Positions 37,148 through 48,929 of a stretch of DNA of 64,000 nucleotides are shown piece after piece (position 1 is the first letter of the stretch; each line of letters starts with the position of its first letter). The notes beneath the pieces are model-generated. The model saw only the letters and a program-made list of their open reading frames with translations. It did not search any database and was not told where the DNA came from. Both the position numbers and the translations under genes were made by a program. Location of the stretch: contig NC_083385.1 of the NCBI RefSeq assembly GCF_031755915.1, positions 16,327,001 through 16,391,000 of the forward strand, written 5' to 3'. This DNA is from Ziziphus jujuba. Lineage: Eukaryota; Streptophyta; Magnoliopsida; Rosales; Rhamnaceae.

Positions 37148-39840
37148 GTCGTAATGTAGCATTGCATCTTTTTTGAGGATCACCGTTTCATCCATTTGAT
37201 GGGATGATCATTTATATCATTTTTCTTTGGAACTCGAGAAGATTATATATCAGATGATGGGGCTTAAGCCTCCAAAGTAAGAGAATACATCAGGGCATGG
37301 TTGCTTCTGCTCGTTTTTATTGCCTACTTGCAACCTCATCCATTCTCAGTCTGTTTGCTCTGATATTATATGGTGGTTTGATGTTGTGGGTGGTGTCTCA
37401 TAATTCGGTAGGGTGTGTCCTATATGGGTTAATTATTGAATCTTTTTTTCTCAGGTTACTTGTAATTGTTCATATAATATCTTTGTAAAAGAAGTCAGGT
37501 AGTGGAATTTGAGATTTATTGTTCTCCATTTTGAGCGGCCCTTTTTTTGCATATATTGTAGGAAAAATTTGTGCATTTATGATTGATCAGGACGTATAAA
37601 GAGACTCAAATAGTGTTAGTAAATTTGTATCCAAATTTTGATCTTTACAACGTATGTTTCTTAGATTTGCAAGTTTTGTAAATTATGTACATTGTATCTA
37701 ATTTATCTTTGAATTTCATTTTTACCTTAACATTGATTGCATTACGTTTCCTTACCTGCAACAAAAATTGAAAATTTGACAGTATATTTGTAATTTATAC
37801 AGATCAAATTGTGAAAATTGCTAAATGGAAGGATTATATGTTTCATTCTTTTTCTCCTCTGAAAGGGCTGCGTAGCACCATCTCATTCTCATCTTTATTG
37901 CTTTTCAATAGCCATTTTTCACTTTTATAATGGTATGCATTGAAAAGTTGCCTTCACATGAAAATGGAAGAAGGATATACAGTAGAATGTTTGATGTTCA
38001 TAATAACTCGAGGAATGCTCAAACTATTTGAATCTTAAATTTAGATGGATTTTGTTTTAATCAGGATAGCACTGACTGCTGACTGAATTGGATAGCTTTA
38101 TTATATATGTACAGGATGAAAAGATTCGAATTTAAATCATTATCAGAAAAAAATTAGTTTGGTGGACCATAAAGATTTTATTATGCAATTTCCATAGAAA
38201 ATGTTAGAATTTAGAGAAAATAGATTTAAGGATTTAATCATGATCATATTTCTTAGCATAAATCATGATCATATTTCTCAGCATAAATTTTACTTTGGTT
38301 CGTTCTATAATTTTCATAAAAATTTATTTAAAAAAATAATGATTTTTACTATTGAATTGTCTCCGCCAAGACATAAATAACCATTTAAAAAAAGTTAATA
38401 TAATTTTCAAATAGTCACGTAAACAACTTATAATTTTCATAAAATTTTGTATTGTTTTATGATGATTGGATGGTTCCTTAAATAGTCCTTTGCATCTAAA
38501 ACAGCTCATCTATGAAAAAATTTAAGCACTTCCAATAAGTGATTTTTGTAAATAAATAAATAAATAATGTTGGGTCAGATTAGTGGGCTGGGCATTGGGC
38601 AACGAAGTGGGGCTCAAGTGCTGGGGTTTTCCGTAGATCGGCATGTTGGGCAACAAGAACAAAACAAGCCCCATATCATCACATCATGTTTAAATTACAA
38701 CAGCACTTCATCTTGTGAGTTGAGTCGTGGCTTTGTAGTTTGTACAAGGACCACGTGTCAGCTAGGGAAAACCAATTTTCTTCTAATTTAAATTTGAATT
38801 ACATTACATATATACACACAAGTACGAAACAATTAATATTTCAAAAAAAAAAAAAAGTACGAAACAATTAAGCGACAAAGAAATTTTTTTTTTCCAACAA
38901 TAAGTCATGAATTTTTGTACCTTATCGATTTTTTTTTTCCAAAAATAATTCATGAATTTTAATACCAAATCCATGTATAAAAAAATGTGGTGTGGGAATA
39001 AAATTGTGCAATGTATGCCTAAAAAAAATGTGTCACTGGTCTTAGTTTAAATCGCCGCCTAATGTATGTACTTTGCATAAAAACTCAGCCAGTTATAATT
39101 AATTTCTTTAAAGTGACAAATATATATTTTATAAAAATATTCAAAGATGATATATGATAGTTTCATAAGTATATTGATTTTTTAAATATTGTAAAATAAA
39201 ATAAAAAATAAAACAAAAATTGATAGTACAGATGGAAATTTTTTTTTACAGGAAGATGTTTATTTAATTAATAAGAAATACGAACTCTCTTTGTCATACA
39301 CATATCCAAAAGGGCTTTTTTTTTTTTTTTTTTTTTTTTTACTGGAAGATGTATGTCCAATTTTAAAAAAAAGAAAAGAAAAAAAGGAAAAAAAAAAAAG
39401 AGAAAGGGTATTTTGGACAGTATAAAAAATTTTGAACCCTCCTCCAACATACTCACAATGTACAATGGAGAGGCAGATGTACTGAATAAATTTCAAAGAC
39501 TATTTAGTGTAAATATTTTAAACTAAAGGGGAGGATCTCCCAATATTGGCAAAATATAGGTGTCGCTTTCCTAAAATTGAGAAAAAAAAAGAAAAAAAGC
39601 CATCTTAATCTTATTTAACACGTAACCTCAAAAACTAAACAATATCCAAACGAGATTAGTAGAAAAAAAGCGAATTTATTTGACCAATAGAAAAAGAGTA
39701 TTAGCGCCTATCGATCCGTGTCCTAACTCCAATTTCAAATCGTGACCGTTCGTTGTACTTGAGAAAACACAACCAACGCCTGTAGTAACCGTCCGATTAT
39801 AAACGGAGAAAACACACGGATAGCAAATCCTCTCCGTTGG
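37148..39840. other. SCAI 3' UTR and intergenic DNA, no gene seen
   Basis: The first 350-450 bp after the SCAI stop are the likely 3' UTR. The rest is AT-rich, with a 28-bp tandem duplication at 38233-38287 (CATGATCATATTTCT(T/C)AGCA twice), long A or T runs (39311-39340) and no exon-like coding stretch. Confidence 0.6.
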
Positions 39841-39880
39841 ATCTTCTTATACAACCCACCGTCACTTGCTATATATATTC
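39684..39880 (+). promoter_or_regulatory. Histone H3.3 promoter elements
   Basis: Upstream of the H3.3 leader lie a CCAAT box (39684-39688), a reversed octamer-like GATCCGTG (39713-39720; plant histone octamer is CGCGGATC), a nonamer-like CCGTTGGATC (39834-39843) and a TATA box ATATATAT at about 39870-39879. Transcription would start near 39905, followed by a GA-rich leader. Motif identities are by eye. Confidence 0.55.
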
Positions 39881-39987
39881 CTTAACCGCATGTTGATTCG
39901 AACCTTTGGAAGCTTTTTAGAGAGAGAAGGGGGAGAAGAAGAAGAGAGAGAAAAGAGTCAGAGAAAGCGAGGGAAGCAATCAGAGAG

Positions 39988-40629
39988 GTAAGATCTTCGA
40001 TTTTTGAATTTTTCAGATTCGCCTTTTGTTGATGTCAATTAGGGTTCTATAGTTTAGTTTCGCTACGATTAGAAATTAGGATTTGAAATTATCGATTTAG
40101 GTTTTCTTTTTCTTTCTTTATCGGACTATTCTAGGGCATAATTCTGGGTTTTCGTGTTCTAATTGTAGGTTAGGTTTTATAGTTGCGGTTCTTGATTTTG
40201 TATTTGCATTAGACGCTCTACATGAACCTTCTCTATGTTAATTTCGTTTCCTTGTGTTCTGCGTTTTTGTGTTTTAGAGTGTTCCAAATTTCTGGGTTTT
40301 TGTTTTGGGGTTCTCTTTATTGCTATTCAAGGTTAGGACTTCTTTTAGGGCGTGCTTGATTATGTATAATTGTTTAATCGTTGTTTAGTTCGGTTCTCTA
40401 TCGTTCGGTTGTCTATGTTCTTCTATGTTTTTTAATTTCTTTGGGGGGCATTTTTAATAATTTTATGGCCGTGTTTGGTTACCGGGAAATGGTTGTAGAA
40501 AAGAAAAGGATTTTCTCTTCGTAATTGTCAGGATTTCACGCTCATTTTCCTTTTTGCGTAAAAAAATTATTGTTCTGTTTGCAATTTGCGTGAGGATCTT
40601 TTGCTTAATTACCTTGTTTTTCTTTATAG
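39988..40629 (+). other. 5' UTR intron of histone H3.3
   Basis: The GA-rich leader ends GAGAG at 39987, followed by GTAAGATC. The intron ends TTATAG immediately before the ATG. Its T-rich composition and its position are typical of plant H3.3 genes, in which the leader intron raises constitutive expression (known for the family). Length 642 bp. Confidence 0.88.
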
Positions 40630-41374
<745 letters not shown>

Positions 41375-42338
41375 GCACGAGTAGCATGAAAGGTGGGGGG
41401 AATGGTGGCTGCATGGTGGTGAATTGATCAAATTTGTTGAATAGTTGTGGTTGAAAGAGGAGGTGTTTTGATTTCGTTATTTGATTATGTCAAAATGAAT
41501 TAGGTATAGGTTAGGTAGGGGCAGTAGAAAGTGAATATGATGGTCAGTAGGCAAAGACAATTTAATATGATTGCCTTTGGGTTATGGTGGTGTGCGGTGA
41601 TGGGTTGAATTTGTCTCAATAGAATGGAGGAATTTTTATTTGTTGTCTCTTCTTTTAATTTGTGTAATTTTGGAAGCAGCCACACTAATGGTGTTTAAAA
41701 CAACTTAATATTGCATCTAATGTAGTTTAGTTTGTTATTGTTTTAGTATTTTGCTCTTTTAATTTGTTGATTGTTTAATGGAATCTGAATGGACAAAAAG
41801 CAGTGTTCTTTTTATTTCTTATCTTATAAAAGTGTGGTAGCAGAACGCGTTGATGATGCGTGTTAAAGACGGCGTTTTGATTTGTGGGCTATGGGTGTTA
41901 GCCCTTCAGTGGGAAAGGGGGGTAACATTATGTTGCGTGTGATGGTGATTATGCTCTGCGCAAAAGCAAGTAGATTGCCTGACAAATGGATATTCGATGT
42001 TAGTGCATAAGTACGCAACTTTGATATTTCGACCCGTGAAGTTTATCAGCCTAAGCGTCGTGTGAGATTCCTTGTGAGAACGTGATGAATTCTAAGTTCA
42101 ATTGGATGGCTATTTGAGTCAAATTTGGGTGCTTTGTCTAATGATTTTAATTGCTTAAATGTTCTTTGGACGTGGCAAAAATTAAGAGTGCGAAATTATC
42201 CGTCGCCTAATATGTCGGTTATGTAGATGGCCGAATTAGGATCCTAATTACTTGGTCAGGCGGTCAAATCGAATATAATAAAGATTTAAAATAGATGTTG
42301 GTGGCTGTATTCGGCCCCCGGGTGACTTGAGGAGGCTT
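41375..42338. other. H3.3 3' UTR and spacer, no gene seen
   Basis: About 300-400 bp of G/T-rich 3' UTR follow the H3.3 stop. The remainder up to the PPR pseudogene contains no coding-like stretch. Confidence 0.6.
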
Positions 42339-44203
42339 GTGATGCTTGGTTAAAATTCCAATCTTTGTGAGCCTCCTTTCATCAAAGTCGAGTAGGTGTT
42401 CTTTCCCTCGTCACTGCTGTCCACCATTCATTAAACTATTCTCAACTCAGGACGTATACGTTTGCAATGTCAAGATTGCAAATTTGTCGTGCTCTGGCAA
42501 TATTGATGCTGCACGTCAGTTGTTTGATGAAATGCCAACTAAGGATGTAGTACTTGGAACGCCATTCTCACTGGGTATTGGCAAAAAATGGCCGCTTTCC
42601 TGATGGCTTTTAAGAATGTGGTTTCTTGGAATCCCATGATTGCCGGTTGTGTGGAAAATGACAGGGTTGATGAAGCTTTACAGTACTTTCAAGAAATGCC
42701 AAGAGAGGAACATTGCTTCTTGGAATGCTACGATATCTGGTTTGTTGAAATATGATCTCCTTGAGGAAGCTGGAAGGCTTTTTTTTGCGGAGATACCAAG
42801 GAGAAATGTTATTTCTTATACTGCTATGCTGATGGTTATGCAAATACAGGTGAAATCGACAAGGCTCGATCTCTGTTAAATTGCATAAGACATAAGAATG
42901 CTGTTTCTTGGACCGTGATGATTAGTGAGTACGTGGAGAATGGGAAGTTTGATGAAGCAAAGAATTTGTACGAGCAGATGCCGGAGAAAAATGTTGTTGC
43001 CATGACAGCTATGATCACGGGATACTGTAAAGAGGGCAATATGAAATATGCAAGAATTTTGTTTGATGAGATTCAATGGAAGGATCGAGTCTCTTACAAT
43101 TCAATGATAACAGGTACATTAAATGCAGTAACTCTCATTTTCACTAGAACCCTACATTTCCTTTTCGGAGTGTAGTAGGTAATTAGACCTGTTCTTATTC
43201 AATATACTTATAAGTGCATTTAAAGAATCCTGTAAGGAGAAACCATATGGGTTGGATAACCCCAAACCCCTATTCACATATGGGTGTTGCTAATTAAATC
43301 GTTGATAATTTTTTCCAGGCTGGACAATTTATGAGTATTGCATTTCCGCCCTCCCTCATATGCCTCCTCTGTTGATTACTGGTTATGCACAGAATGGGAA
43401 TGGGGAGGAAGCACTGAAGTTTGCAACCTGATGAATGGACCCTTTCTTCAGTTTTTACTGCCTGTTCTAGTCTTGCAACATTGGAAGAAGGAAAAGAGGC
43501 TCATGGACTCGTTCTTAGATGTGAGTTGGAATAAAATGTCTCTGTTTGATTACAATGTATAGCAAATCTGGAGGGATCCTTGATTCTGAGTTTGCTTTCG
43601 TGCAAATTGAGAGTCGAGACATTGTTTCATGGAACACCATTATTGCTGCATTTGCACAGCATGGTTTATATGAGAAAGCTTTTGTATTTTTCAAGCAGAT
43701 GGAATTGAGTGGCCATAAACCAATAATATAACTTTTCTTAATCGTCTATCTGCTTGTGATCATGCTGGGAAGGTTAGTGAGAGCATGGATTTGTTCGACT
43801 CGATGGTAAACAATTATGGCATTAGTCCAAAGTCTCAGCACTATGCTTGCTTGGTTGATATAGTGAGTCGATCAGGTCAGCTAGAGACAGCTTGCAATGT
43901 ATCCTAACAATGCCATTTGAAGCAGACTCTGGAATTTAGGGTTCTCTTCTTGCAGCTTGCTGTCATGTTATCTAACATTTATGCATCTGCTAAAAAGTGG
44001 AGGGATGTTACAAGAGTTGGAATTCAGATGAATGAACAAGGAGTCAAGAAGCAACGTGCTTGTAGTTGGAGGTTAGGAACAAAGTGCATATTTTTCTGGG
44101 AGGGGATATATCTCATCCTGATATTGACAATATTCATTTAGAGCTTAAGAGAATCAGTTTGCATATGAGGGCTGTGGATGGTATTTCAGATGCTTCTATG
44201 TGA
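42339..44203 (+). pseudogene. PLS-class PPR gene (E-type C-terminus), broken
   Basis: Repeated pentatricopeptide motifs are plain but spread over all three frames: GNIDAARQLFDEMPTKDVV, KNVVSWNPMIAGCVEN, NIASWNATISGLL, KYDLLEEAGRLF, NAVSWTVMISEYVENGKFD, NVVAMTAMITGYCKEGNM and RDIVSWNTIIAAFAQHGLYE. The end has an E-domain pattern (LSNIYASAKKWRDVTRV, then GVKKQRACSW). At least four frameshifts (near 42560, 42710, 42840 and 43440) and several stops interrupt it, and the start lacks an in-frame ATG. Intact members are organellar RNA-binding editing or processing factors. A GT...AG segment (about 43114-43318) interrupts the motif series and could be an intron or an insertion. No coherent product is possible. 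Confidence 0.9.
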
Positions 44204-46008
44204 AGCTGATTTGCTGATCTATAGTGAGTTCAGATTTCCTGTTGAACATTTCAGAAGATATGAATTTGTAGTTGAGTTGAATATGATAAATAGAATTAGA
44301 TGAAAGGGGAGAACACGAGACCTCTGGTCAAGAAAAGTATTAGCTTTATTGGAGCCTTGTGATGAATACTTAATAAGACAGTTAATGAAAATGGGCATGC
44401 ATATATTGGATTGCTAAAGATTTATGATATTGGATTGCTCTATGAATCTTTCGGTTTGTAGGTTTGACCGCCAATTTTGAACTGAGGTTGGATTGCATTA
44501 TGAGATAGGCTTTTGTCATCCCATCTATCATGTAAAGGTGAAAACTAAATATATACTTGAGTAAGAAGAATTGAAGAAACAAAGACCCACAACATTATTA
44601 TTATTATTATTTTTATTTTCTGATAAATATATATGTATGATATGTTTTGAAAACCTTAATCTTATAGTCTTGCATAAATTGTTAAATATAAACATCAATG
44701 TCCAGGTGAGAACGCTAAAAGGGAATGAAGAAAAAATGGTTGGTAATCTTCTTCTTATAAAACATTTTGATATTTATTTTTCTAATTTGCCAACTCCAAA
44801 AAAACACGGTTTTAGACACTCGGTTATTGTTCAATTCTAATTTGCTAAAAAAATTGGAAAAGTACAAGATTTTGAATTTCAGATAAAGTCAAACCCTCAA
44901 TTTTGACTCCAATCCGATATGTATTGGGTAGTTTGTTGTAGCAACCTGCGAGGACCTTGTCAGCCGGCTGTGGCGAGAGGGACCGAGTGGTCAAAACAGA
45001 TAACAGAAAACTGAAAGAAAAAACATTTGGATGTTCTCGTAATAAAGCCATGAGACAAAGGACAATATCGTCCATTCAAAAAAAAAGAAAAAGGGGAAAA
45101 AAAAAAAGAAAGTAACATCTGTTCCCACGCCTGCCAAAATTCCAAAGCATTGCCACTTCTGCTGGAATTTGGCCGTCGCTTGTTTCAGTGGGAAACCCGC
45201 CAATTTCGGACTCTTCTCTCACTATCTCTAATTTTTGTGTTTTTCTTTCAATCTTTTACCGACTTTCTAAATATAGAAATTAATACTAATAATAAATAAT
45301 AATAAAAACAACAAAATCATGTTTTTTATTTTTTTATTTTTTTAATTTTTTTAAACCAATACTCTGTTTTTCTTTGCACTATTTTCTTGACCATTTCAAT
45401 TAAATTTCCAAGCTTTTCCTGTGTAGTTTGTATTTGTTAATAAATTATTATTTATTTATTTATCTTTCTTTTCGGTTAGTTTCTTTTTTTTTTTTATTTT
45501 TTCCCCGTCTTTTTAGCCTCTTACATTTTCGGTTAAGTTCTGTTTTCTCTTTCATGTTTTCGTTTCTCTAGAAACTATTATTCTGGTTACTCAAATGCCT
45601 TTCTTTTTGTTTTTTGTTTTTTGGCTTCTGTTTTTTTCTATCTGGGTTCTGTTGGGTATACCAAAGGAAGATTCTTCATTGATTATATCTAATACCAAGA
45701 ATTCAATCCAAATCTTCCAAAATTCTAGCAAATCAAATTCCAAGTTTCTTAAAAGCTGCTCTACATCTATCAAAGGTACTAATTCACATTATCAATTTTC
45801 TTTTATCTTTTAATTATCCTTTTTTTTCTCTCTCTTTTTTTTTTTTTTTTTTTTTTTTAATGAAAATGATTACCCTTTTGATTGAATTTAACATATAAAT
45901 TGACTTTGACTGGATTCTAATTCATGGGTTGGAATTAAATATCTATTACAATGATGGGATTTCATTAATTTTGTGCAATGAAAAAGGAACTTTGATAGAG
46001 ATTTGAAG
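44204..46008. other. Spacer and presumed leader of the coiled-coil gene
   Basis: No coding gene recognised. The part from about 45230 on is T-rich, with an exon-like stretch at about 45640-45774 followed by a GTACTAAT donor-like site and a T-run before the main frame. It probably is a 5' UTR exon plus intron. Joining that stretch to the main frame at either nearby AG gives a stop or a frameshift, so I treat it as non-coding. Confidence 0.45.
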
Positions 46009-47895
46009 ATGCAGCAACAAATGGGACAGCTTGATGACGAGCTCAAGAAGATGGAGGACAAACTTTATGTAGTAGAGGAAGAAAGAGATCGAGCACTTGC
46101 AGAGCTTAGATCAATGAAAAAGATGGCGGATGAGGAGGCCAACAAGAGAAAACGTGATGAACAATCTGCTCAGAAGGCTCTGGAGATGCAAAACTCCATG
46201 AAGGAAATGCTATCGGAGGCAAAAGAAGAATTGAAAACCAAAGAGAAAATCATCAACTCTCTGAAACTCGAGCTCCAAAAATCCAATGAAATGGAGCTCA
46301 AACTATCAGAGAAAGATATCTCATTGAACAGCTTGAAAGATCAGCTTGCCATAGCCAAATCCTCTGAGTCCAATGCATTGGCTTTGTTATCTGAAAGAGA
46401 GAAACATATACATGAATTGGAAGCAGAAGTAGAGAATGGTAAAAAAGCAGAGGCGAAAATACTCGATTCCTTGATGAACCAGACAGAGCAGCTTGAAGAA
46501 ACAAGAATTTTGCTACAAGAATCGAAAACCGAGATCAAGTCTCTCCTTCAAAAGGTTGAAAATTTGGAAAACTCTCAAAATTCTCATGACGACTCTGAGC
46601 TTCAATCGGCGAAAGAAAAGCTGTCCAACTCCGAAAAGGCCGAGAAACTTGCTTGGGAGAAGACCAAGACTTTGATCGAGGAAATGAATTTGATGAAGAA
46701 CGAATTGAGAGCGGCGAAGGAAGCTGAAGAAAACAGCAAAAAAGCATTGGATGATCTAGCATTGGCTTTAAAAGAAGTTGCTACAGAAGCTAATCAGGTG
46801 AAAGAGAAACTCGGTTTAGCACAGGCAGAGCTAGATCATTCAAGAGGAGAAGAAGATCGTCTATCATTGATATTGAAAAGCACTGAAGAGAAATTCAAAG
46901 TATTGTTGGATGAAGCCAGAAAAGAAGCCGAACTCTATAGGAATACCGCAGAGAGGTTGAGATCAGAAGCTGAAGAAACACTTCTTGCTTGGAATGGCAA
47001 AGAAACTGGCTTGGTTGATTGCATAAAGAGAGCTGAAGAAGAAAGGTATGAAGCGCAACAAGAAAGTATTAGATTGCATGAGATGCTGAATGAAGCCGAG
47101 AAGAAGTCGATTGCGGCGAAGGAAGAGAATAACAAGCTGAGGGATATACTCAAGCAGGCATTGAATGAAGCAAGTGTTGCCAAAAATGCTTCAGGGATTG
47201 CTAAGGAAGAGAATTCCCAACTCAAAGATATCATCGCTGAGAAAGACAGGAACTTGAATTTTCTCACTCAGGAAAATGAGAATTTCCGGATGAATGAAGC
47301 TGCAGCTCTTGAGAACATCAAGGAGTTGAAAAGGTTGCTGTTTGAAGCAACAATGATGGAGAATGATAACAATAATAACAACAAGAAGGAAAAGGAGAAA
47401 CCGCCTTTGAAGGATTCGAGGAAGGAGGAGAAGGAGAAAACACATTCAAAGGAGATGAAGAAGGAGGATCAAAAGGAAGGTGGACACGGTAATAAATTGA
47501 AGGCAAGTAATTTAGTAGACAAGGAAGAAAAAGAACCTGGAGAGTATAAACCAGGTAAAACTGTGAGTTTGAATATCAGTGAGGCACTTATGAAAGGATC
47601 AATATTTGGTAATGCAGATACCCCAAAATCCGAAATAATAGATCATCATATTCAGAGAAGCAAGACTACTGTATTGAATGGTGATGAAGGAGAAACGGAT
47701 CATTCAGATCATGATTCTGATCATGATCAGAACCTAGATGAAAACCATTCTGATCATGAACATGACCATGATCATGATCATGATGCAGAGAATGAGAGAA
47801 GCAATAGAAAAAAGAAAGCATTGATTTGGAGATTTGGTGATCTTCTAAAGAAAAGAAGTACACATGGCCACAGAAAGGAACCGCCATTTGAATAG
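46009..47895 (+). CDS. Long coiled-coil protein, WEB / myosin-heavy-chain-related family
   Basis: A single uninterrupted frame of 628 codons from ATG 46009 (a TGA lies upstream in frame) to TAG 47893-47895. Residues about 5-450 are almost pure heptad coiled coil rich in Glu, Lys, Ala and Leu (LDDELKKMEDKL, EEERDRALAEL and similar). Then come a Lys/Glu-rich hinge (about 455-510), a conserved-looking block (KTVSLNISEALMKGSIFGN), an acidic His/Asp repeat (about 565-590) and a basic tail (KKKALIWRFGDLLKKRS). Proteins of this build include the plant WEB family, some of which act in light-driven chloroplast movement; a function here is not shown. The position next to H3.3 and SCAI fits an Arabidopsis myosin-heavy-chain-related neighbour recalled from memory (At4g40020). 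The 3' end is duplicated at 59209-59640. Confidence 0.85.
   Translation: MQQQMGQLDDELKKMEDKLYVVEEERDRALAELRSMKKMADEEANKRKRDEQSAQKALEMQNSMKEMLSEAKEELKTKEKIINSLKLELQKSNEMELKLSEKDISLNSLKDQLAIAKSSESNALALLSEREKHIHELEAEVENGKKAEAKILDSLMNQTEQLEETRILLQESKTEIKSLLQKVENLENSQNSHDDSELQSAKEKLSNSEKAEKLAWEKTKTLIEEMNLMKNELRAAKEAEENSKKALDDLALALKEVATEANQVKEKLGLAQAELDHSRGEEDRLSLILKSTEEKFKVLLDEARKEAELYRNTAERLRSEAEETLLAWNGKETGLVDCIKRAEEERYEAQQESIRLHEMLNEAEKKSIAAKEENNKLRDILKQALNEASVAKNASGIAKEENSQLKDIIAEKDRNLNFLTQENENFRMNEAAALENIKELKRLLFEATMMENDNNNNNKKEKEKPPLKDSRKEEKEKTHSKEMKKEDQKEGGHGNKLKASNLVDKEEKEPGEYKPGKTVSLNISEALMKGSIFGNADTPKSEIIDHHIQRSKTTVLNGDEGETDHSDHDSDHDQNLDENHSDHEHDHDHDHDAENERSNRKKKALIWRFGDLLKKRSTHGHRKEPPFE
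47697..47793 (+). repeat. GATCAT hexamer repeat encoding an Asp/His-rich tract
   Basis: Repeated GATCAT and CATGAT units encode alternating Asp and His with some Ser and Glu inside the coiled-coil protein's C-terminal part. The corresponding place in copy B holds a His run instead (HHHHHLHDHL). Confidence 0.9.
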
Positions 47896-47970
47896 ACTAT
47901 AAATCTTGTATTTGCTGTAACCACATGTAAATTTTGTTACCAAAAAGTAGCATACTTGTAGTAGAAATTT

Positions 47971-48148
47971 GAAATACAAATATTGTTTGGTTATCACCGT
48001 ACTTATTGGTTCTGTTCTTGTTTTTAATTTTTGGTAAAGAACTGCATACTGAAAGTGAGAGAAAAAAAAAAAAAAATGGGAATACAATGATTGTTTGGTT
48101 ATCACAGTACTTATTGGTTTCTGTTCCTGTTTTTAATTTTTGGTGTGA
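47971..48148. repeat. ~109-bp tandem duplication in the coiled-coil gene's 3' flank
   Basis: GATTGTTTGG / TATTGTTTGG followed by TTATCAC(C/A)GTACTTATTGG and a TTTTTAATTTTTGG end occurs at 47971-48038 and 48080-48148. Copy B of the segmental duplication has only one such unit in good shape. Confidence 0.85.
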
Positions 48149-48181
48149 GAAAAAAAAAAATTGGGAAGCTTTCACTGAACG

Positions 48182-48255
48182 TATCAAAGCCTGGTTTCAA
48201 TCCAGGGGGACCTGTGGGTTATGGGCCCACCACGCTTCCACTGCGCCAGTTTGAT
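48182..48255 (-). pseudogene. Degenerate initiator tRNA-Met
   Basis: Minus-strand match to the intact initiator tRNA-Met at 59790-59861. The anticodon arm with CAT is kept. The acceptor stem has changed bases (ATCAAAC against CTTTGAT, with a mismatch at pair 7-66), the D-arm has a C-to-T change, and the T-arm has two extra C residues and GGATTGAAACC in place of GGATCGAAACC (B box). It is 74 nt long instead of 72. Probably not functional. Confidence 0.88.
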
Positions 48256-48929
48256 TCGGTGATGTGTTATTTCAATGAACTTCTTAATACGCCTCGTTGT
48301 ACATCAAATCCAAATTTTCTTCGTCAGCGTAAAAGTCTTCTATATTTCGTTCACAGGTATTATTATTATTATTTTTTTGTTTTTGGTTTTACAGGCTTAT
48401 GGCTATTATTTATTATTTACTCAAACAAGGTATAAATCTAAAAGCCAAAAAAATAAAACTAAAAAGAAATAAGTCATTCAGGGGAAAAAAAAAAAACTTA
48501 AATAAACTTTTTGTTTATTAGTATGGAAAATATTTTTAATACATGAGCAAACATGGAGGGATTTTTTTTTTTGTTTTAAATTTTGAAAAGCACTGAACAT
48601 GGAGTTAATTACTAGTAATTATTTATCTACATGAAAACGATGCAAAGTTATCAAAAAGCCCATTCTACTTCTTCTTCTTTTTTTTTTTTTTGGCACACCG
48701 AATGTCAGACAAAGCTAAAGCACCTCAAAATGCGTGATAGAGTTTGTTAATATCTCGTGAAGATTAACCAAAAAAGGGGTCTCCATGGGTATTAACCAAA
48801 AAGGGGTCTGCATAGGTTCTGCTTCCATGTGAGAAGATTCTAACATTAGGTTAGCTGTTTCACTTCCAATAAGTCGCTTCGTGGGAGTGTGCATAGTGTT
48901 AGGTTGATTTAGGTGGCAAGGCGAAGGTA

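Larger units (their letters stand above)
47418..48630 (+). repeat. Segmental duplication, copy A (coiled-coil 3' end, tRNA relic, downstream DNA)
   Basis: From the Lys/Glu-rich hinge of the coiled-coil gene through its stop, the degenerate tRNA and about 370 bp beyond, this segment aligns with 59231-60320 in the same orientation and order. The match includes the CAGCGTAAAA(G/A)TCTTCTATA and ACTCAAACAAG(G/A)TA blocks. Confidence 0.88.

Noticed and set aside
45595..45813. Open stretch upstream of the coiled-coil gene as a first coding exon
   Set aside because: Splicing it to the main frame at either nearby AG gives a stop or a frame change; it is better taken as 5' UTR.
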